Assembly: GCF_024609245.1 (NCBI RefSeq)
Contig: NZ_JANJYH010000003.1
Coordinates: forward strand, 372,001 to 436,000
DNA length: 64,000 nucleotides
Direction: 5' to 3'
From: Haloarchaeobius sp. FL176
GTDB taxonomy: Archaea; Halobacteriota; Halobacteria; Halobacteriales; Natrialbaceae
The translations under genes and the position numbers were made by a program. Each line of letters starts with the position of its first letter. Positions within the stretch are counted from its first letter, which is position 1. Below, one piece after another: positions 25,942 through 34,003 of the stretch. Below the pieces are notes generated by a model that ran no database searches, was not told the origin of the DNA, and saw only the letters and a list, made by a program, of their open reading frames with translations.

Positions 25942-27123
25942 CTACTTCGCGGTCGAGACTATCTTCACGACGTCGCCCTCCGCCAGCTCGTACGAGTCCG
26001 CGATCTCCCGCGAGCTGCGGGCGTCCACCGCGTGCAGGTAGCCGTCCCCGATGTCGGAGTGGACCGCGTACGCGAGGTCGACGGGAGTCGATCCCCGAGG
26101 CAACAGGAAGGCGTCAGGCAGCACGTTCCCCTTCGCGTCGGTCCACTTCGAGGCGTCCTGCACGGGGTAGGCCGTCAGGTGGTCGAGCAGGTCGTAGACG
26201 GCGTAGTCGAGAGCGGCCTGTACCCCCGTCCCGCCGTACTCCGCCATGGTGTCGCGCAGCCCGTCGAGCAGCTCGCGCTGGGCGTCGGACACCTCCCCGC
26301 GGATGTCGAAGGCGTCGTCGCCGGGGTCGTAGTCGACGGCACCGGCATCAGCGCCTTTCCGGAGCGCGAGCTCCCCCTGTGCCGTCGCCGGGATGACGGG
26401 CTTGTCGAGCGCGAGGAGGCGCTCGACGTTCTCGGCAGGGGCGACGTCGGCCTTGTTGGCGACGACGACGATGGGCTTCGTGCGTCGGCGCACGTCGCGG
26501 GCGAGCGCCTCGCGGTCCTCGTCGGTCCAGGCCATCGGGTCCGAGGGGTAGTCCAGCCCGCGGATGACGGCCTGTACGTCGGCCATGCTCGCGCCGAAGC
26601 CGGTGAGCATGTCGGCGAGCGCCTCGTCGAGGTCGAAGTCGGGCGAGCGGGACTTGCGCTCGACGGACTCCCAGTTGCGGTCGACGATGCCCGCCAGCCA
26701 GAGGTCCATCTCCTCCTCGATGAAGTCTACGTCGTCGAGCGGGTCGTGACTGCCAGCCTCGACTGGCTCGCCCTTCTCGTCGGTCGCGCCGGAGGCGTCG
26801 ACGACGTTGATGATGACGTCCGCGTTCGTCAGCTCGTCGAGGAACTGGTTGCCGAGCCCCTTCCCCTCGTGCGCACCGGGGACGAGACCGGCCACGTCGA
26901 GCAGTTCCACGGGAACGTAGCGCTTGCCGTCGTGACAGTTGTCGTTCCCGCAGCGCTCGTCGCGGTCGAGACACGGACAGTCGGTCCGGACGTGGGTCAC
27001 CCCCCGGTTCGCGTCGATGGTCGTGAAGGGGTAGTTGGCCACGTCGACCTCCGCCCGCGTCGCCGCCGAGTAGAACGTGGACTTGCCCGCGTTGGGCTTG
27101 CCCGCCAGCGCGATAGAGAGCAT
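25942..27123 (-). CDS. ychF: Redox-regulated YchF/OLA1-type GTPase
   Basis: A 393-residue Obg-related P-loop GTPase. G1 is GKPNAGKST (8-16), the switch has [13 protein letters not shown]3 is [17 protein letters not shown], and G4 is VVVANKAD, the canonical NKxD for guanine (bacterial YchF has NMxE and prefers ATP). A Cys-rich insert [15 protein letters not shown] near residue 50 could bind a metal. The C-terminal TGS domain lies at about 310-390 ([20 protein letters not shown]). The family binds the ribosome and acts in stress response. Monocistronic. Confidence 0.93.
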   Translation of the reverse strand: MLSIALAGKPNAGKSTFYSAATRAEVDVANYPFTTIDANRGVTHVRTDCPCLDRDERCGNDNCHDGKRYVPVELLDVAGLVPGAHEGKGLGNQFLDELTNADVIINVVDASGATDEKGEPVEAGSHDPLDDVDFIEEEMDLWLAGIVDRNWESVERKSRSPDFDLDEALADMLTGFGASMADVQAVIRGLDYPSDPMAWTDEDREALARDVRRRTKPIVVVANKADVAPAENVERLLALDKPVIPATAQGELALRKGADAGAVDYDPGDDAFDIRGEVSDAQRELLDGLRDTMAEYGGTGVQAALDYAVYDLLDHLTAYPVQDASKWTDAKGNVLPDAFLLPRGSTPVDLAYAVHSDIGDGYLHAVDARSSREIADSYELAEGDVVKIVSTAK

Positions 27124-27257
27124 ACTGGGCGGCTACTCGCGCCGCGGGAAACTGCCTTTCGGTCGGTGAGACAGTTCGCATCAACCCCGTGACAGTACGA
27201 GACAGGTTGGCACGCACCGAGAGAACGCAACACGAAGCGGCGACAAGCCGAAACCTC

Positions 27258-27265
27258 CTAAAACC
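27258..27265 (+). promoter_or_regulatory. TATA-like box for the frameshifted lipoprotein gene
   Basis: CCTAAAAC lies 24-31 bases before the ATG at 27289. The promoter is intact although the reading frame is broken. Confidence 0.45.
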
Positions 27266-27288
27266 CTATCGTATGAACGGTTACACGT

Positions 27289-27818
27289 ATGAAACGACGC
27301 GACCTCCTCACCACGACGACGGCGACGCTGGCGACGCTGGGCCTCGCCGGCTGTGTCTCCACACTCGACACGGGTGGACCCGGCGGCCAGCCGACCGACC
27401 CGACCGAGACGGGGACGACACGCACCGACCCCCGTGCCGCACCGGAACTGAACATGGCCATCCAGACCGCCGAAGAGACCTGGCGGAAGGCCGTCCACAT
27501 GGACGGCGACGAGATCACCTCCGGCGCGACCGCCGCCGTCGAAGTCCGCGTCGACGGCGACCGGGTCCCCGTCGTCCCCGACGCCACATCGACCAGCAGC
27601 TTCGTCGGCACCACCGCCCTCGACGAGCGCGAGACGTTCACGTACTGGGTCGCCGACGACGACCAGGTGGGCGAGCGCCAGGCCGCCCCGTCGACTACCC
27701 CATCTCCGTCGGCAACAAGGTGTTCTTCGAGGCCGAAGCCGGCCAGACCGTCACCGTCGTCTGGGAGGGCGAGTTCGTCGAGCCCGAGGTGCTGTTAGAG
27801 ACGACTATCGACGAGTAG
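27289..27818 (+). pseudogene. Frameshifted Tat-lipoprotein gene
   Basis: The start MKRRDLLTTTTATLATLGLAGC is a Tat lipoprotein signal with lipobox LAGC. The first frame reads well to about 27687 (ERETFTYWVADDDQVGERQAA) and then turns into Ser/Pro-rich nonsense ending 27798. The second frame, entered at 27690, continues sensibly with VDYPISVGNKVFFEAEAGQT and ends LLETTIDE at 27818. One missing C in the C-run at 27686-27689 restores a single frame of 177 codons. It is either a genuine one-base deletion or a homopolymer sequencing error. The N-terminal product lacks the C-terminal beta strands. Confidence 0.75.
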
Positions 27819-28591
27819 CGGAACGAATCGAGAAGAACGCGTAGGCTTTCTATCGGAGACGTCGAGAGAGAATAGAATGGCAACTATAGATGGCGATCTG
27901 TACAGAGTAAACTCGACAGCTCGACGATAACTTTCCTACTCTAAGACCTGGTCGTAGACGACCATCCGGATTATCTCGTAGTACCCGTTTCCAACTTTGA
28001 TAGCAGTTGCCTCCGGTCTCTCTCCGTGCTCTTCCCGATATGGGTCACGCCCCATATTATCAATCTCTGCCAGGAGGGTCGAAAATCCACTAGCATCCGT
28101 ACAAGTTTTGGCAATTTCATGCTGTACTTCGAATCGAACCATCAGTTGAGATTCTTCGGAGAGTCGTTCAAATTCGACTACTGCGATAGAATCGGCTACA
28201 TCGTCCTTCCTTCCAGTCAGGTTTAGATAGCCGTCTGCCGATGACGACTCACACTCGTCCCCCGCAGTTAACCAGTCGGGGGGATTCTCTACAGGTTCAA
28301 GTGATTCCGACTGGCTGTCTGACGAGCAACCGCTACCCAAGACGGCAAGCGAAGTCATTGTTGCCAATAGACCTCTCCGTTGCATACTATGGCGGTGCTC
28401 TACCTTGTACTGAAAAGATATGGGTCCGTGAGGTGGACGTTTCATCTGCAACGCGGTCTATGAGTAGACACTACCCTGGTTCTCTCGCGTTGGTTGGTTG
28501 TGAAGGTGACGCTGTATTCAGGGTGAAAACTACGCTTTCGACGATTGGACGGACTCTACGAAACCGCTGAGGAACTACCCGAGGTCGCGCG
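27819..28591. other. Low-GC patch with one lipoprotein gene
   Basis: Seven 60-base lines counted between 27841 and 28440 are about 42-55% GC, while flanking coding DNA is well above 60%. The patch holds one lipoprotein gene (27936-28385) and about 300 bases of non-coding DNA. No transposase, terminal repeat or tRNA is visible at its edges. Foreign origin is inferred from composition only. Confidence 0.5.
27936..28385 (-). CDS. Lipoprotein in low-GC DNA
   Basis: A 149-residue protein from ATG 28385, MQRRGLLATMTSLAVLGSGC, with twin-Arg and lipobox (GSGC). The mature part has a short Ser/Glu-rich linker, then DDVADSIAVVEFERLSEESQ, VRFEVQHEIAKTC and KVGNGYYEIIRMVV at the end. Three Cys after the lipobox could form a disulfide. 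The codons use AT-rich choices rare in the neighbours, suggesting recent acquisition. No family recognised. It may be a surface protein imported with the patch. Confidence 0.7.
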   Translation of the reverse strand: MQRRGLLATMTSLAVLGSGCSSDSQSESLEPVENPPDWLTAGDECESSSADGYLNLTGRKDDVADSIAVVEFERLSEESQLMVRFEVQHEIAKTCTDASGFSTLLAEIDNMGRDPYREEHGERPEATAIKVGNGYYEIIRMVVYDQVLE

Positions 28592-29446
28592 TTACTCTAC
28601 GTCCCGCCGCGCGATGCCCTGCATCGTGATGTTGCCGCGGGCGCGCATCGTCCCGTCGACCTCCGCGCCTTTCGATATTTCGAGGTCCGAACAGGAGACG
28701 TCGCCGAGGACGAGCGCGCCGGGGGCGATGCGGACCTCGCCCTTGCGCGTGGTCACGTCGCCGTGGACGCGGGTTCCCTCGCCGATGTAGATGTCGTGCT
28801 TCGCGCGCAGGCTGCCGAAGATGTTGCAGTCCTGACCGACCTCGATGGACTCCGCGCGGATGTTGCCGTGGAGCCGGCAGTCGTCGCCGACCGTCGCGGG
28901 CGTCGAGACGCGCCACGCGTCGTCGCTCACCGTCGCGCCCCGTGGGATGATGAGCGGCGGCTCCTCGGGGTCCTCCTCGTCGGACAGTTCGTTCACCAGG
29001 TTCTCTGCGGCCTCCTCCTCCCCGAGCAGCATCAGCTGCTTGAGGTAGACGAACAGGAAGACGATCGTCGGCATCGGGTTCCGGATGACGATCCAGCCGT
29101 TGGCCTCGAAGCCGTCCTCGATGTCCACGTCGTCGCCGACGTCGAGGTCACCCGAGACCATGAGCTGGCCGCCGATGTGGGTCCGCTCGCCGATGAACGC
29201 GTCGCGGCCGACGAGGACGTTCCCGGCCACGTCCGACCACATGTCGAGGCGGCAGTCCGCCTCTGCTTCGACGCCACCGCCGATGCGGACTCCCTCGCCC
29301 GCGAGGACGTTCCGTCCCCGGATGCCGAACTCGACGGTCGAGCGACCGCCCATGAGCACGTCGCCGTCGGTCACGAGGTCGTGCTCCTCCACCGTCGTCC
29401 CGTCGGGAATGGAGAGTTCGTCGAGTGGGTCCGTACTCAGCGACAC
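28592..29446 (-). CDS. Bactofilin-like polymer-forming protein (halofilin type)
   Basis: A 284-residue protein built of beta-helical turns. Repeats of about 12 residues with hydrophobic-Gly-hydrophobic turns run through residues 15-120 (LVTDGDVLMGG, IRGRNVLAGEGVRIGG, NVLVGRDAFIGERTHIGG, DVGDDVDIEDG) and again after 175 (ATVGDDCRLHGNIRAESIEV, KHDIYIGEGTRVHGDV, ALVLGDVSCSDLEISKG). Between lies a hydrophobic helix (PTIVFLFVYLKQLMLLG) that could touch the membrane. Bactofilin folds polymerise without nucleotides; haloarchaeal halofilins of this type are reported to shape the cell. Naming is inferred from the repeat pattern. Confidence 0.82.
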   Translation of the reverse strand: MSLSTDPLDELSIPDGTTVEEHDLVTDGDVLMGGRSTVEFGIRGRNVLAGEGVRIGGGVEAEADCRLDMWSDVAGNVLVGRDAFIGERTHIGGQLMVSGDLDVGDDVDIEDGFEANGWIVIRNPMPTIVFLFVYLKQLMLLGEEEAAENLVNELSDEEDPEEPPLIIPRGATVSDDAWRVSTPATVGDDCRLHGNIRAESIEVGQDCNIFGSLRAKHDIYIGEGTRVHGDVTTRKGEVRIAPGALVLGDVSCSDLEISKGAEVDGTMRARGNITMQGIARRDVE

Positions 29447-29467
29447 ACAGCCGTATCGGCTCTACGG

Positions 29468-29527
29468 CCTCTTAAACCCCGTGTCCGCGTCTGACGCCCG
29501 TCAGACGCGCTTCTGTGGGTTTTTACC
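29468..29527. promoter_or_regulatory. Divergent promoter with perfect palindrome
   Basis: Minus TATA GTTTAAGAGG at 29468-29477 serves the halofilin-like gene (ATG 29446). Plus TATA GTTTTTACC at 29519-29527 serves the small protein at 29550. Exactly between them, 29486-29509, is a perfect inverted repeat: arms CGCGTCTGACG and CGTCAGACGCG of 11 bp with a 2-base spacer. A dimeric repressor bound there would cover both promoters. Confidence 0.65.
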
Positions 29528-29549
29528 GTCGGGTCACCTCCGTCCGAAC

Positions 29550-29744
29550 ATGACAACACTCTCGTTCGACGACGACGGCTGCGACGTAGTGTACGAAGGC
29601 ACCGAGTTCCGACTCGAGAGCGCGCTCATCGAGGAAGCCACAGGCAAGGACTACCGCGACGTGACGGACCACGAGGTGCTCCAGATGGTCGAGGAGAACC
29701 CCGACCTGCGGGGCGAGCCGCGGCGCCTCGGTGACATCATCTGA
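29550..29744 (+). CDS. Small protein, DUF5800-like
   Basis: A 64-residue protein from ATG 29550 with a TATA box 23-31 bases upstream. MTTLSFDDDGCDVVYEGTEF, then a helix LIEEATGKDYRDVTDHEVLQ and a C-terminal GEPRRLGDII. It resembles the small haloarchaeal DUF5800 family as I remember it, whose function is unknown. The alternating strand-helix layout and polar surface suggest a small soluble adaptor. It is divergent from the bactofilin-like gene and shares its control region, so co-regulation is possible. Confidence 0.8.
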   Translation: MTTLSFDDDGCDVVYEGTEFRLESALIEEATGKDYRDVTDHEVLQMVEENPDLRGEPRRLGDII

Positions 29745-29829
29745 CCCTCGCACTCAGGGCGGCTCCGTAGTGCCAGGCCCCGTAAACGATGCTACACCTT
29801 TACACAGCTTGAACAGCAATCACTGTTGG

Positions 29830-30075
29830 ATGCGAAAACAAGAACTCCTCCACGTACACCAGCTGTTGAGCCTGGTGCGTCGAGACATCGAGACGGGGGA
29901 GTCGGTGCCGCCGGACGCGTTCACGGCGTACGACGCACTCGGCGTGAGCCCGAACGCGTGCAACCGGAACAAACGAGACCACGAAGCAGCCATCCACCGC
30001 CTGCTCGCCGGCATCGAGACCGCCATCGAGGCGCGCACCGAAGACGAACCCAGCGACCCGCCGCTGGTCCACTAG
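29830..30075 (+). CDS. UPF0058 family small protein
   Basis: An 81-residue protein from ATG 29830. Its opening MRKQELLHVHQLLSLVRRDIE is the UPF0058 signature, followed by the conserved VSPNACNRNKRDHEAAIHRLL. Two His (HVH) and a late His could bind a metal. The family is restricted to archaea and its function is unknown. The last five codons and the TAG stop (PLVH*) fall inside the first copy of a 55-bp tandem duplication, so the gene's end was copied but the protein is intact. Confidence 0.82.
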   Translation: MRKQELLHVHQLLSLVRRDIETGESVPPDAFTAYDALGVSPNACNRNKRDHEAAIHRLLAGIETAIEARTEDEPSDPPLVH

Positions 30076-30176
30076 GCAGACCTCCTCCGTTCGTCGGACC
30101 CCCTCCCGAGAGCCGCCGCTGGTCCACTAGGCAGACCTCCTCCGTTCGTCGGACCCCCTCCCGAGAGCCGCCGCTG
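30058..30176. repeat. 55-bp direct tandem duplication, about 2.2 copies
   Basis: Bases 30058-30112 recur exactly at 30113-30167, and a further 9 bases match to 30176. The unit includes the UPF0058 stop codon and the spacer toward the GT87 gene. The copies are identical, so the duplication is recent or is being maintained. Confidence 0.9.
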
Positions 30177-30179
30177 CCC

Positions 30180-31394
30180 TCACCTGCCTGTCCCACCCGC
30201 GGCCGCCGTCAGGTGGAACGCCACGCAGGCAGCGAGACAGCACAGCAGGCCGTACGTCGCCGGTGCCGCGAGCGTCAGCACCGGGCGGAGCGCGGCAGCG
30301 AGCAGTCCACCGACGGCGGGCACGGCCCCCGCAGCCGCGACGAACTCCCCGCCGGCGTACACCGTCGTCGACAGCGCGGCCCCCACGAGGAACAGCTGTC
30401 GGACCCGGCCCCCCGGAAACGCGTACACCAGGGCGAACAGTGGGAAGAGGACGAGTCCGACGTACACCTGGTACGACGGGAAGCCGAGCAGCATCGCGAC
30501 GAGCGTCGCGAACCACGCGGTGAGCCGCCGGTCCGGCGTCGAGACGTCCCGGTAACAGACCGCGAGCGCCGGCAACAGCACCGCGGCGGCGAAGCCGTAT
30601 CGGGCCAGGCTGCCCCCGCCGACGAGGTGCGAGCCAGCCCGGTGCAGCGTCAGGTACGTCTCCGTCGCCGGGAGCCCACCCGCGAACACCCCGACGCCGG
30701 TCCGCTCCGACAGGGCGACCTCGACGTACGTCGCGACGAGGTCCGGCCCGAGCAGCACCGCCCCGAGCAGGTGCAGCCCGACCCCGACGCCGACCGCCGC
30801 CGCGACCCCCCGCCACGCCCGCCGCCGGAGCAGCCACGCGCCGACGACAACCGGGAACAGCTTCATGAACGCCGGCAGCGCCAGTGCCGCGCCCGCCAGC
30901 GTCTCCCGCTCGTGCTCCAGCGCGAGGAACCCGACCGCCAGCGCCAGCGCCAGGAACACGTTCACCTGCGAGAAAAACAGCGACGCGCCACGGTAGCCCG
31001 ACACCGTACACGCCGCCGCGAGCAGTCCAACGTCCACCCGAGACACTGCGACGCCACGCTCGCGAAGGTAGCGGACGATCACCCCGGCGAGCGCGAGCCC
31101 AGCCGCGACGTTCAGGCCCGTGAACGCCACGAGCGCGACCGACTCGGGCACGACCGCAAAGGGGACGAACAGCAGGACAGCAACCGGCGGGTAGAGGAAC
31201 GTGAACTCGGGGGCGCGGGCCGGCGAGACCCCGTACAGCGCCCCGCCCGAGAGCCACGCGTCGGCGGCTGTCCGGTACACCGCGAGGTCGAGTCCGATGT
31301 CTCCCGGGCGTTTCAGCCAGAGCGAGCCGAGCATGACGCAGCCGACGACGACCGCCGAGAGCAGCACCAGCCGTGGGGCCGTACGCCGGTCCAT
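30180..31394 (-). CDS. Membrane glycosyltransferase, GT87/GT-C fold
   Basis: A 404-residue protein with about 10-12 hydrophobic segments; ATG 31394. After the first TM it has DIGLDLAVYRTAADAWLSGG, the external loop with the acidic pair typical of GT-C enzymes (DLAVY), then FTFLYPPVAVLLFVPFAV and LPAFMKLFPVVVGAWLLRRR, the DUF2029/GT87 pattern. GT87 enzymes move mannose from a polyprenyl-phosphate carrier onto outer-face glycans. It follows the HNH-type gene by one base (TGAGATG), so the two share a message. Acceptor unknown. Confidence 0.85.
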   Translation of the reverse strand: MDRRTAPRLVLLSAVVVGCVMLGSLWLKRPGDIGLDLAVYRTAADAWLSGGALYGVSPARAPEFTFLYPPVAVLLFVPFAVVPESVALVAFTGLNVAAGLALAGVIVRYLRERGVAVSRVDVGLLAAACTVSGYRGASLFFSQVNVFLALALAVGFLALEHERETLAGAALALPAFMKLFPVVVGAWLLRRRAWRGVAAAVGVGVGLHLLGAVLLGPDLVATYVEVALSERTGVGVFAGGLPATETYLTLHRAGSHLVGGGSLARYGFAAAVLLPALAVCYRDVSTPDRRLTAWFATLVAMLLGFPSYQVYVGLVLFPLFALVYAFPGGRVRQLFLVGAALSTTVYAGGEFVAAAGAVPAVGGLLAAALRPVLTLAAPATYGLLCCLAACVAFHLTAAAGGTGR

Positions 31395-31395
31395 C

Positions 31396-31974
31396 TCAGT
31401 CCCCGTCGCTGGAGGGCCCACCCCGCCGGTCGTCGCCCTCGTTGTCGTCCCCCGACCGCCGCTCCCGCGCGGTGTCGAACGACAGCTCGCGCTGCTCCCG
31501 GCTCCGGCGCTCTTCCAGCGCCGCAATGGCCGCCGGGTCCGGGTTCGCGTCGTCCGTCACCCGCGCCCACGAGTCGTGCACCTTCGCGTGGCACCACCGG
31601 CAGAGGCACACCGTGATCTCGTGGCTCACCTCTTGCCCCGCGTCGGCGTAGGAGAGGTGGTGCTCCTCCAGTAGCGGCCGCTCGTCGTCGAGTTGCATCG
31701 GTTTGCCCTCCAGCCCGCACCGTGCGCACTCCCGGTCCGTCGCCGTCGCGCGGAAGTGCGGGCAGTCGTCCCAGTCCCAGTCCGGCCCCGCGTCGTCGCT
31801 GACGACGGGGCACGCGAACTCGTCGGCGCGGCGCTCTCGGGCGAACTCGGGGTCGTGCTGGGGGTGCTCGAACGCGTACCGGCAGGTGCCCTCGCCCGTG
31901 AGGTGGTCGCACAGGGTGGCGTGCTCGTACGGGTCGTCCACCCCCACGGAGGTCCCCGTCGGCGTCTTCTCCAT
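31396..31974 (-). CDS. Cys/His-rich HNH-like protein
   Basis: A 192-residue protein from ATG 31974. N-terminal Cys/His groups CDHLTGEGTCRYAFEH and CPHFRATATDRECARCG suggest one or two zinc sites. The core PLLEEHHLSYAD, then HEITVCLCRWCHAKVHD has the E-HH...C-x2-C...H-x3-H order of an HNH nuclease finger. The C-terminal 60 residues are acidic and disordered. HNH proteins cut DNA, but this one could instead only bind nucleic acid. It is the first gene of a unit with the GT87 protein and is divergent from xdhC. Confidence 0.8.
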   Translation of the reverse strand: MEKTPTGTSVGVDDPYEHATLCDHLTGEGTCRYAFEHPQHDPEFARERRADEFACPVVSDDAGPDWDWDDCPHFRATATDRECARCGLEGKPMQLDDERPLLEEHHLSYADAGQEVSHEITVCLCRWCHAKVHDSWARVTDDANPDPAAIAALEERRSREQRELSFDTARERRSGDDNEGDDRRGGPSSDGD

Positions 31975-32006
31975 CGAGAAGGGGTTGGACGGTGTGGGAT
32001 TTGAAA

Positions 32007-32023
32007 CGTCGGGTTGTCCGACG
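32007..32023. promoter_or_regulatory. Inverted repeat between HNH and xdhC genes
   Basis: CGTCGG (32007-32012) and CCGACG (32018-32023) form a perfect 6-bp repeat, 5-base spacer, in the 106-base divergent region. It could be an operator; the arms are short and GC-rich. Confidence 0.3.
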
Positions 32024-32080
32024 GTGCGTTGCCTGCAAGCCGGGAAAACGGCTAAACCACCTCGACTGCTAGATGATACC

Positions 32081-33226
32081 ATGCACGAATCTGCGGCAGA
32101 CCCCTGGAGTGCGACCGCACTCGACGTGAAGCGGCGGCTCACGTCGCTCCGCGAATCGGGCGAGGCGGGCGCGGTGGCGACGGTGGTCGACGTCGAGGGG
32201 TCGGCGTACCGCCGGCCGGGGGCGAAGATGGTACTGACGCCCGAGGGCGACCACCTCGGCGGCATCACCGCGGGCTGTCTGGAGGGGCCGGTCGTCGACC
32301 TCGCGGGCCGGGTGTTCGAGTCGGGCGAGCCGGTCAGCGAGACGTTCGACCTGATGGACGACGAGGAGTGGGGGCTCGGGCTGGGCTGCAACGGCGTCAT
32401 CGACGTGCTGGTCGAGCCGGTCGACGACTCGTGGGACCCGGTGCTCGCGGCGCTCGACGCGGGCGACTCGGTGGCGACGGTGACCGCCGTGGACGGCGAC
32501 GCGCCGCTCGGTGCGCGCGCCGTGGTCGAGACCGACGGCTCGGTCACCACGCCGTCGGACCGGCCCGGACTCCCGGATGCGGTCGTCGCGGCGATCCGCG
32601 ACGAGGCCGTCGACTGCGCGAAGACGGGCACTTGGATTGCCCGCACCGTCTCGACCGAGGATGGCGACGTGACGGTGTTCGTCGACGGCGTCGAGCCGGC
32701 ACCGAAGATGCTCGTCTTCGGCGGGCAGCCCGACACCGGGCCGGTCTCGAACCTCGCCCGGCACGTCGGCTTCGCGGTGACCGTCGCGACCGCCCGCGGC
32801 GGCCACGCCGACCCGGAGCGGTTTCCCGCGGCCGACGAGGTGGTGTCGCTGCGGCCCGCTGACCTCGGCGAGCACGCCGACGAGCGGACCGCGGTCGTGC
32901 TGATGAGCCACAACAAGCTCGACGACGAGCTCGCGCTCGCGTCGGCGCTGGAGACGGACGCGCCCTACGTCGGGCTGATGGGCCCGCGAGAGCGCTTCGA
33001 GGAGATCCGCGAGGAGCTCGCCGCCGACGGGGTCGAGTTCACCGAGGAGCAGCTGGCCCGCGTCGCCACGCCCGTCGGCCTCGACGTCGGGGGCGGCGAG
33101 CCGGTCCAGATCGCCCTCAGCATCGTCAGCGAGGCGCTCGCCGTGCTGAACGGGCGGGACGGTGGCCGGCTCCGCGGCCGCGAGGGAGCCATCCACGGCG
33201 AGCGGGAGATAATCGTCGACGACTGA
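32081..33226 (+). CDS. xdhC: XdhC/CoxI-family molybdoenzyme maturation factor
   Basis: A 381-residue protein, ATG 32081. The N-terminal XdhC domain has ATVVDVEGSAYRRPGAKM and GGITAGCLEGPVVD with the conserved Cys. The C-terminal Rossmann domain has MLVFGGQPDTGPVSNLARHV and ends PVGLDVGGGEPVQIALSIVS. XdhC proteins bind molybdenum cofactor, promote its sulfuration and insert it into xanthine-dehydrogenase-family enzymes. The first Gly loop of the Rossmann fold (usually GAGPxA) reads GGQPDT, so cofactor binding may differ. It stands beside the MocA-like and hydrolase genes and the Mo-hydroxylase subunits. Confidence 0.9.
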   Translation: MHESAADPWSATALDVKRRLTSLRESGEAGAVATVVDVEGSAYRRPGAKMVLTPEGDHLGGITAGCLEGPVVDLAGRVFESGEPVSETFDLMDDEEWGLGLGCNGVIDVLVEPVDDSWDPVLAALDAGDSVATVTAVDGDAPLGARAVVETDGSVTTPSDRPGLPDAVVAAIRDEAVDCAKTGTWIARTVSTEDGDVTVFVDGVEPAPKMLVFGGQPDTGPVSNLARHVGFAVTVATARGGHADPERFPAADEVVSLRPADLGEHADERTAVVLMSHNKLDDELALASALETDAPYVGLMGPRERFEEIREELAADGVEFTEEQLARVATPVGLDVGGGEPVQIALSIVSEALAVLNGRDGGRLRGREGAIHGEREIIVDD

Positions 33227-33291
33227 GCTGTCGGCACTGCTGCGTGAGCGTGAACTCGCGCCCGGAACCACTGAGGTTGCTACGGCCGTAA

Positions 33292-33390
33292 CGTACCACC
33301 GAGGCCGTCGAGACGTTCTCCCTCGCCGAAGCCGCCTCCCACGCGATGGAGACCGACGAGGGTCGGTACCGGGCCGTCGTCGTGTCGTAG
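33292..33390 (+). pseudogene. C-terminal remnant of a zinc-type alcohol dehydrogenase
   Basis: Thirty-two codons ending in TAG at 33388 read VETFSLAEAASHAMETDEG, then RYRAVVVS. This is the usual end of a medium-chain dehydrogenase (L-x-E-A-x-x-A-x-x-x-M...G-x-x-x-x-K/R-V-V-x). A stop (TAA) precedes it, and the rest of the gene is absent. It is a decayed tail, not a gene. Confidence 0.55.
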
Positions 33391-33395
33391 GGAGG

Positions 33396-33998
33396 CTACT
33401 CCGCACACCGTTCTGCCAGCGTTCGCATGTCGTCCTCGGTGTCGATGTCCAGGTGGATACCGGGGTCCTCGACCGCCACGCGCTCGACCGGATAGCTGTC
33501 GAACAGCGCCCGGCCGCCCCGGTCGCCCCCGACGGCCTGCAGCGCGTCGAAGTGCGCCGCACCGAACAGCACCGGGTTCCCGCGCCGACCCTCGTTCGTC
33601 GGGACGACGATGTCGCTCCCGGTGCGCTGGAAGGCGTCGACGAGCGCAGCCACGGTGCCGGCGTCGACGCAGGGCATGTCCCCCAGCGCGAGGACGGCCG
33701 CGTCAGCGCCGCGGTCGGCGGCCGCTCGCGCACCGCGGGCGACCGTCGTCGCCTGGCCGTCGGCGTACGCAGGGTTGTGGACCGTCTCGATGTCGGGCGG
33801 CAACGCCGCCGCGACGCGCTCGCGCTCGTCGCCGAGTACCGCGACGACGCCGTCGAGGTTCGCGTCGAGGAGCGGCCGCGCTGCGTGGCGGACCAGCGGC
33901 TCGCCGTCGAGTTCGGCCAGGAGCTTCTGGTCGTCGCCAAAGCGCGAGGCGGTGCCAGCCGCGAGGAGGACGCCGACGACGGAGCTGGGGACACTCAC
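33396..33998 (-). CDS. mocA: MocA/MobA-like nucleotidyltransferase
   Basis: A 200-residue enzyme from GTG 33998 (no ATG in frame; MSVPSSVVGVLLAAG). The glycosyl/nucleotidyl-transferase signature LLAAGTASRFGDDQKLLAEL is at residues 10-29, with the acidic site LALGDMPCVDAG and the loop RGNPVLFGAAHF. This is the NTP_transf_3 layout of MocA, which makes molybdopterin-cytosine dinucleotide for xanthine-dehydrogenase-type enzymes, and of MobA, which makes the guanine form. Its location with xdhC and the Mo-subunits favours MocA. It starts 5 bases after the hydrolase stop, in the same operon. Confidence 0.85.
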   Translation of the reverse strand: MSVPSSVVGVLLAAGTASRFGDDQKLLAELDGEPLVRHAARPLLDANLDGVVAVLGDERERVAAALPPDIETVHNPAYADGQATTVARGARAAADRGADAAVLALGDMPCVDAGTVAALVDAFQRTGSDIVVPTNEGRRGNPVLFGAAHFDALQAVGGDRGGRALFDSYPVERVAVEDPGIHLDIDTEDDMRTLAERCAE

Positions 33999-34003
33999 GC
34001 CGC

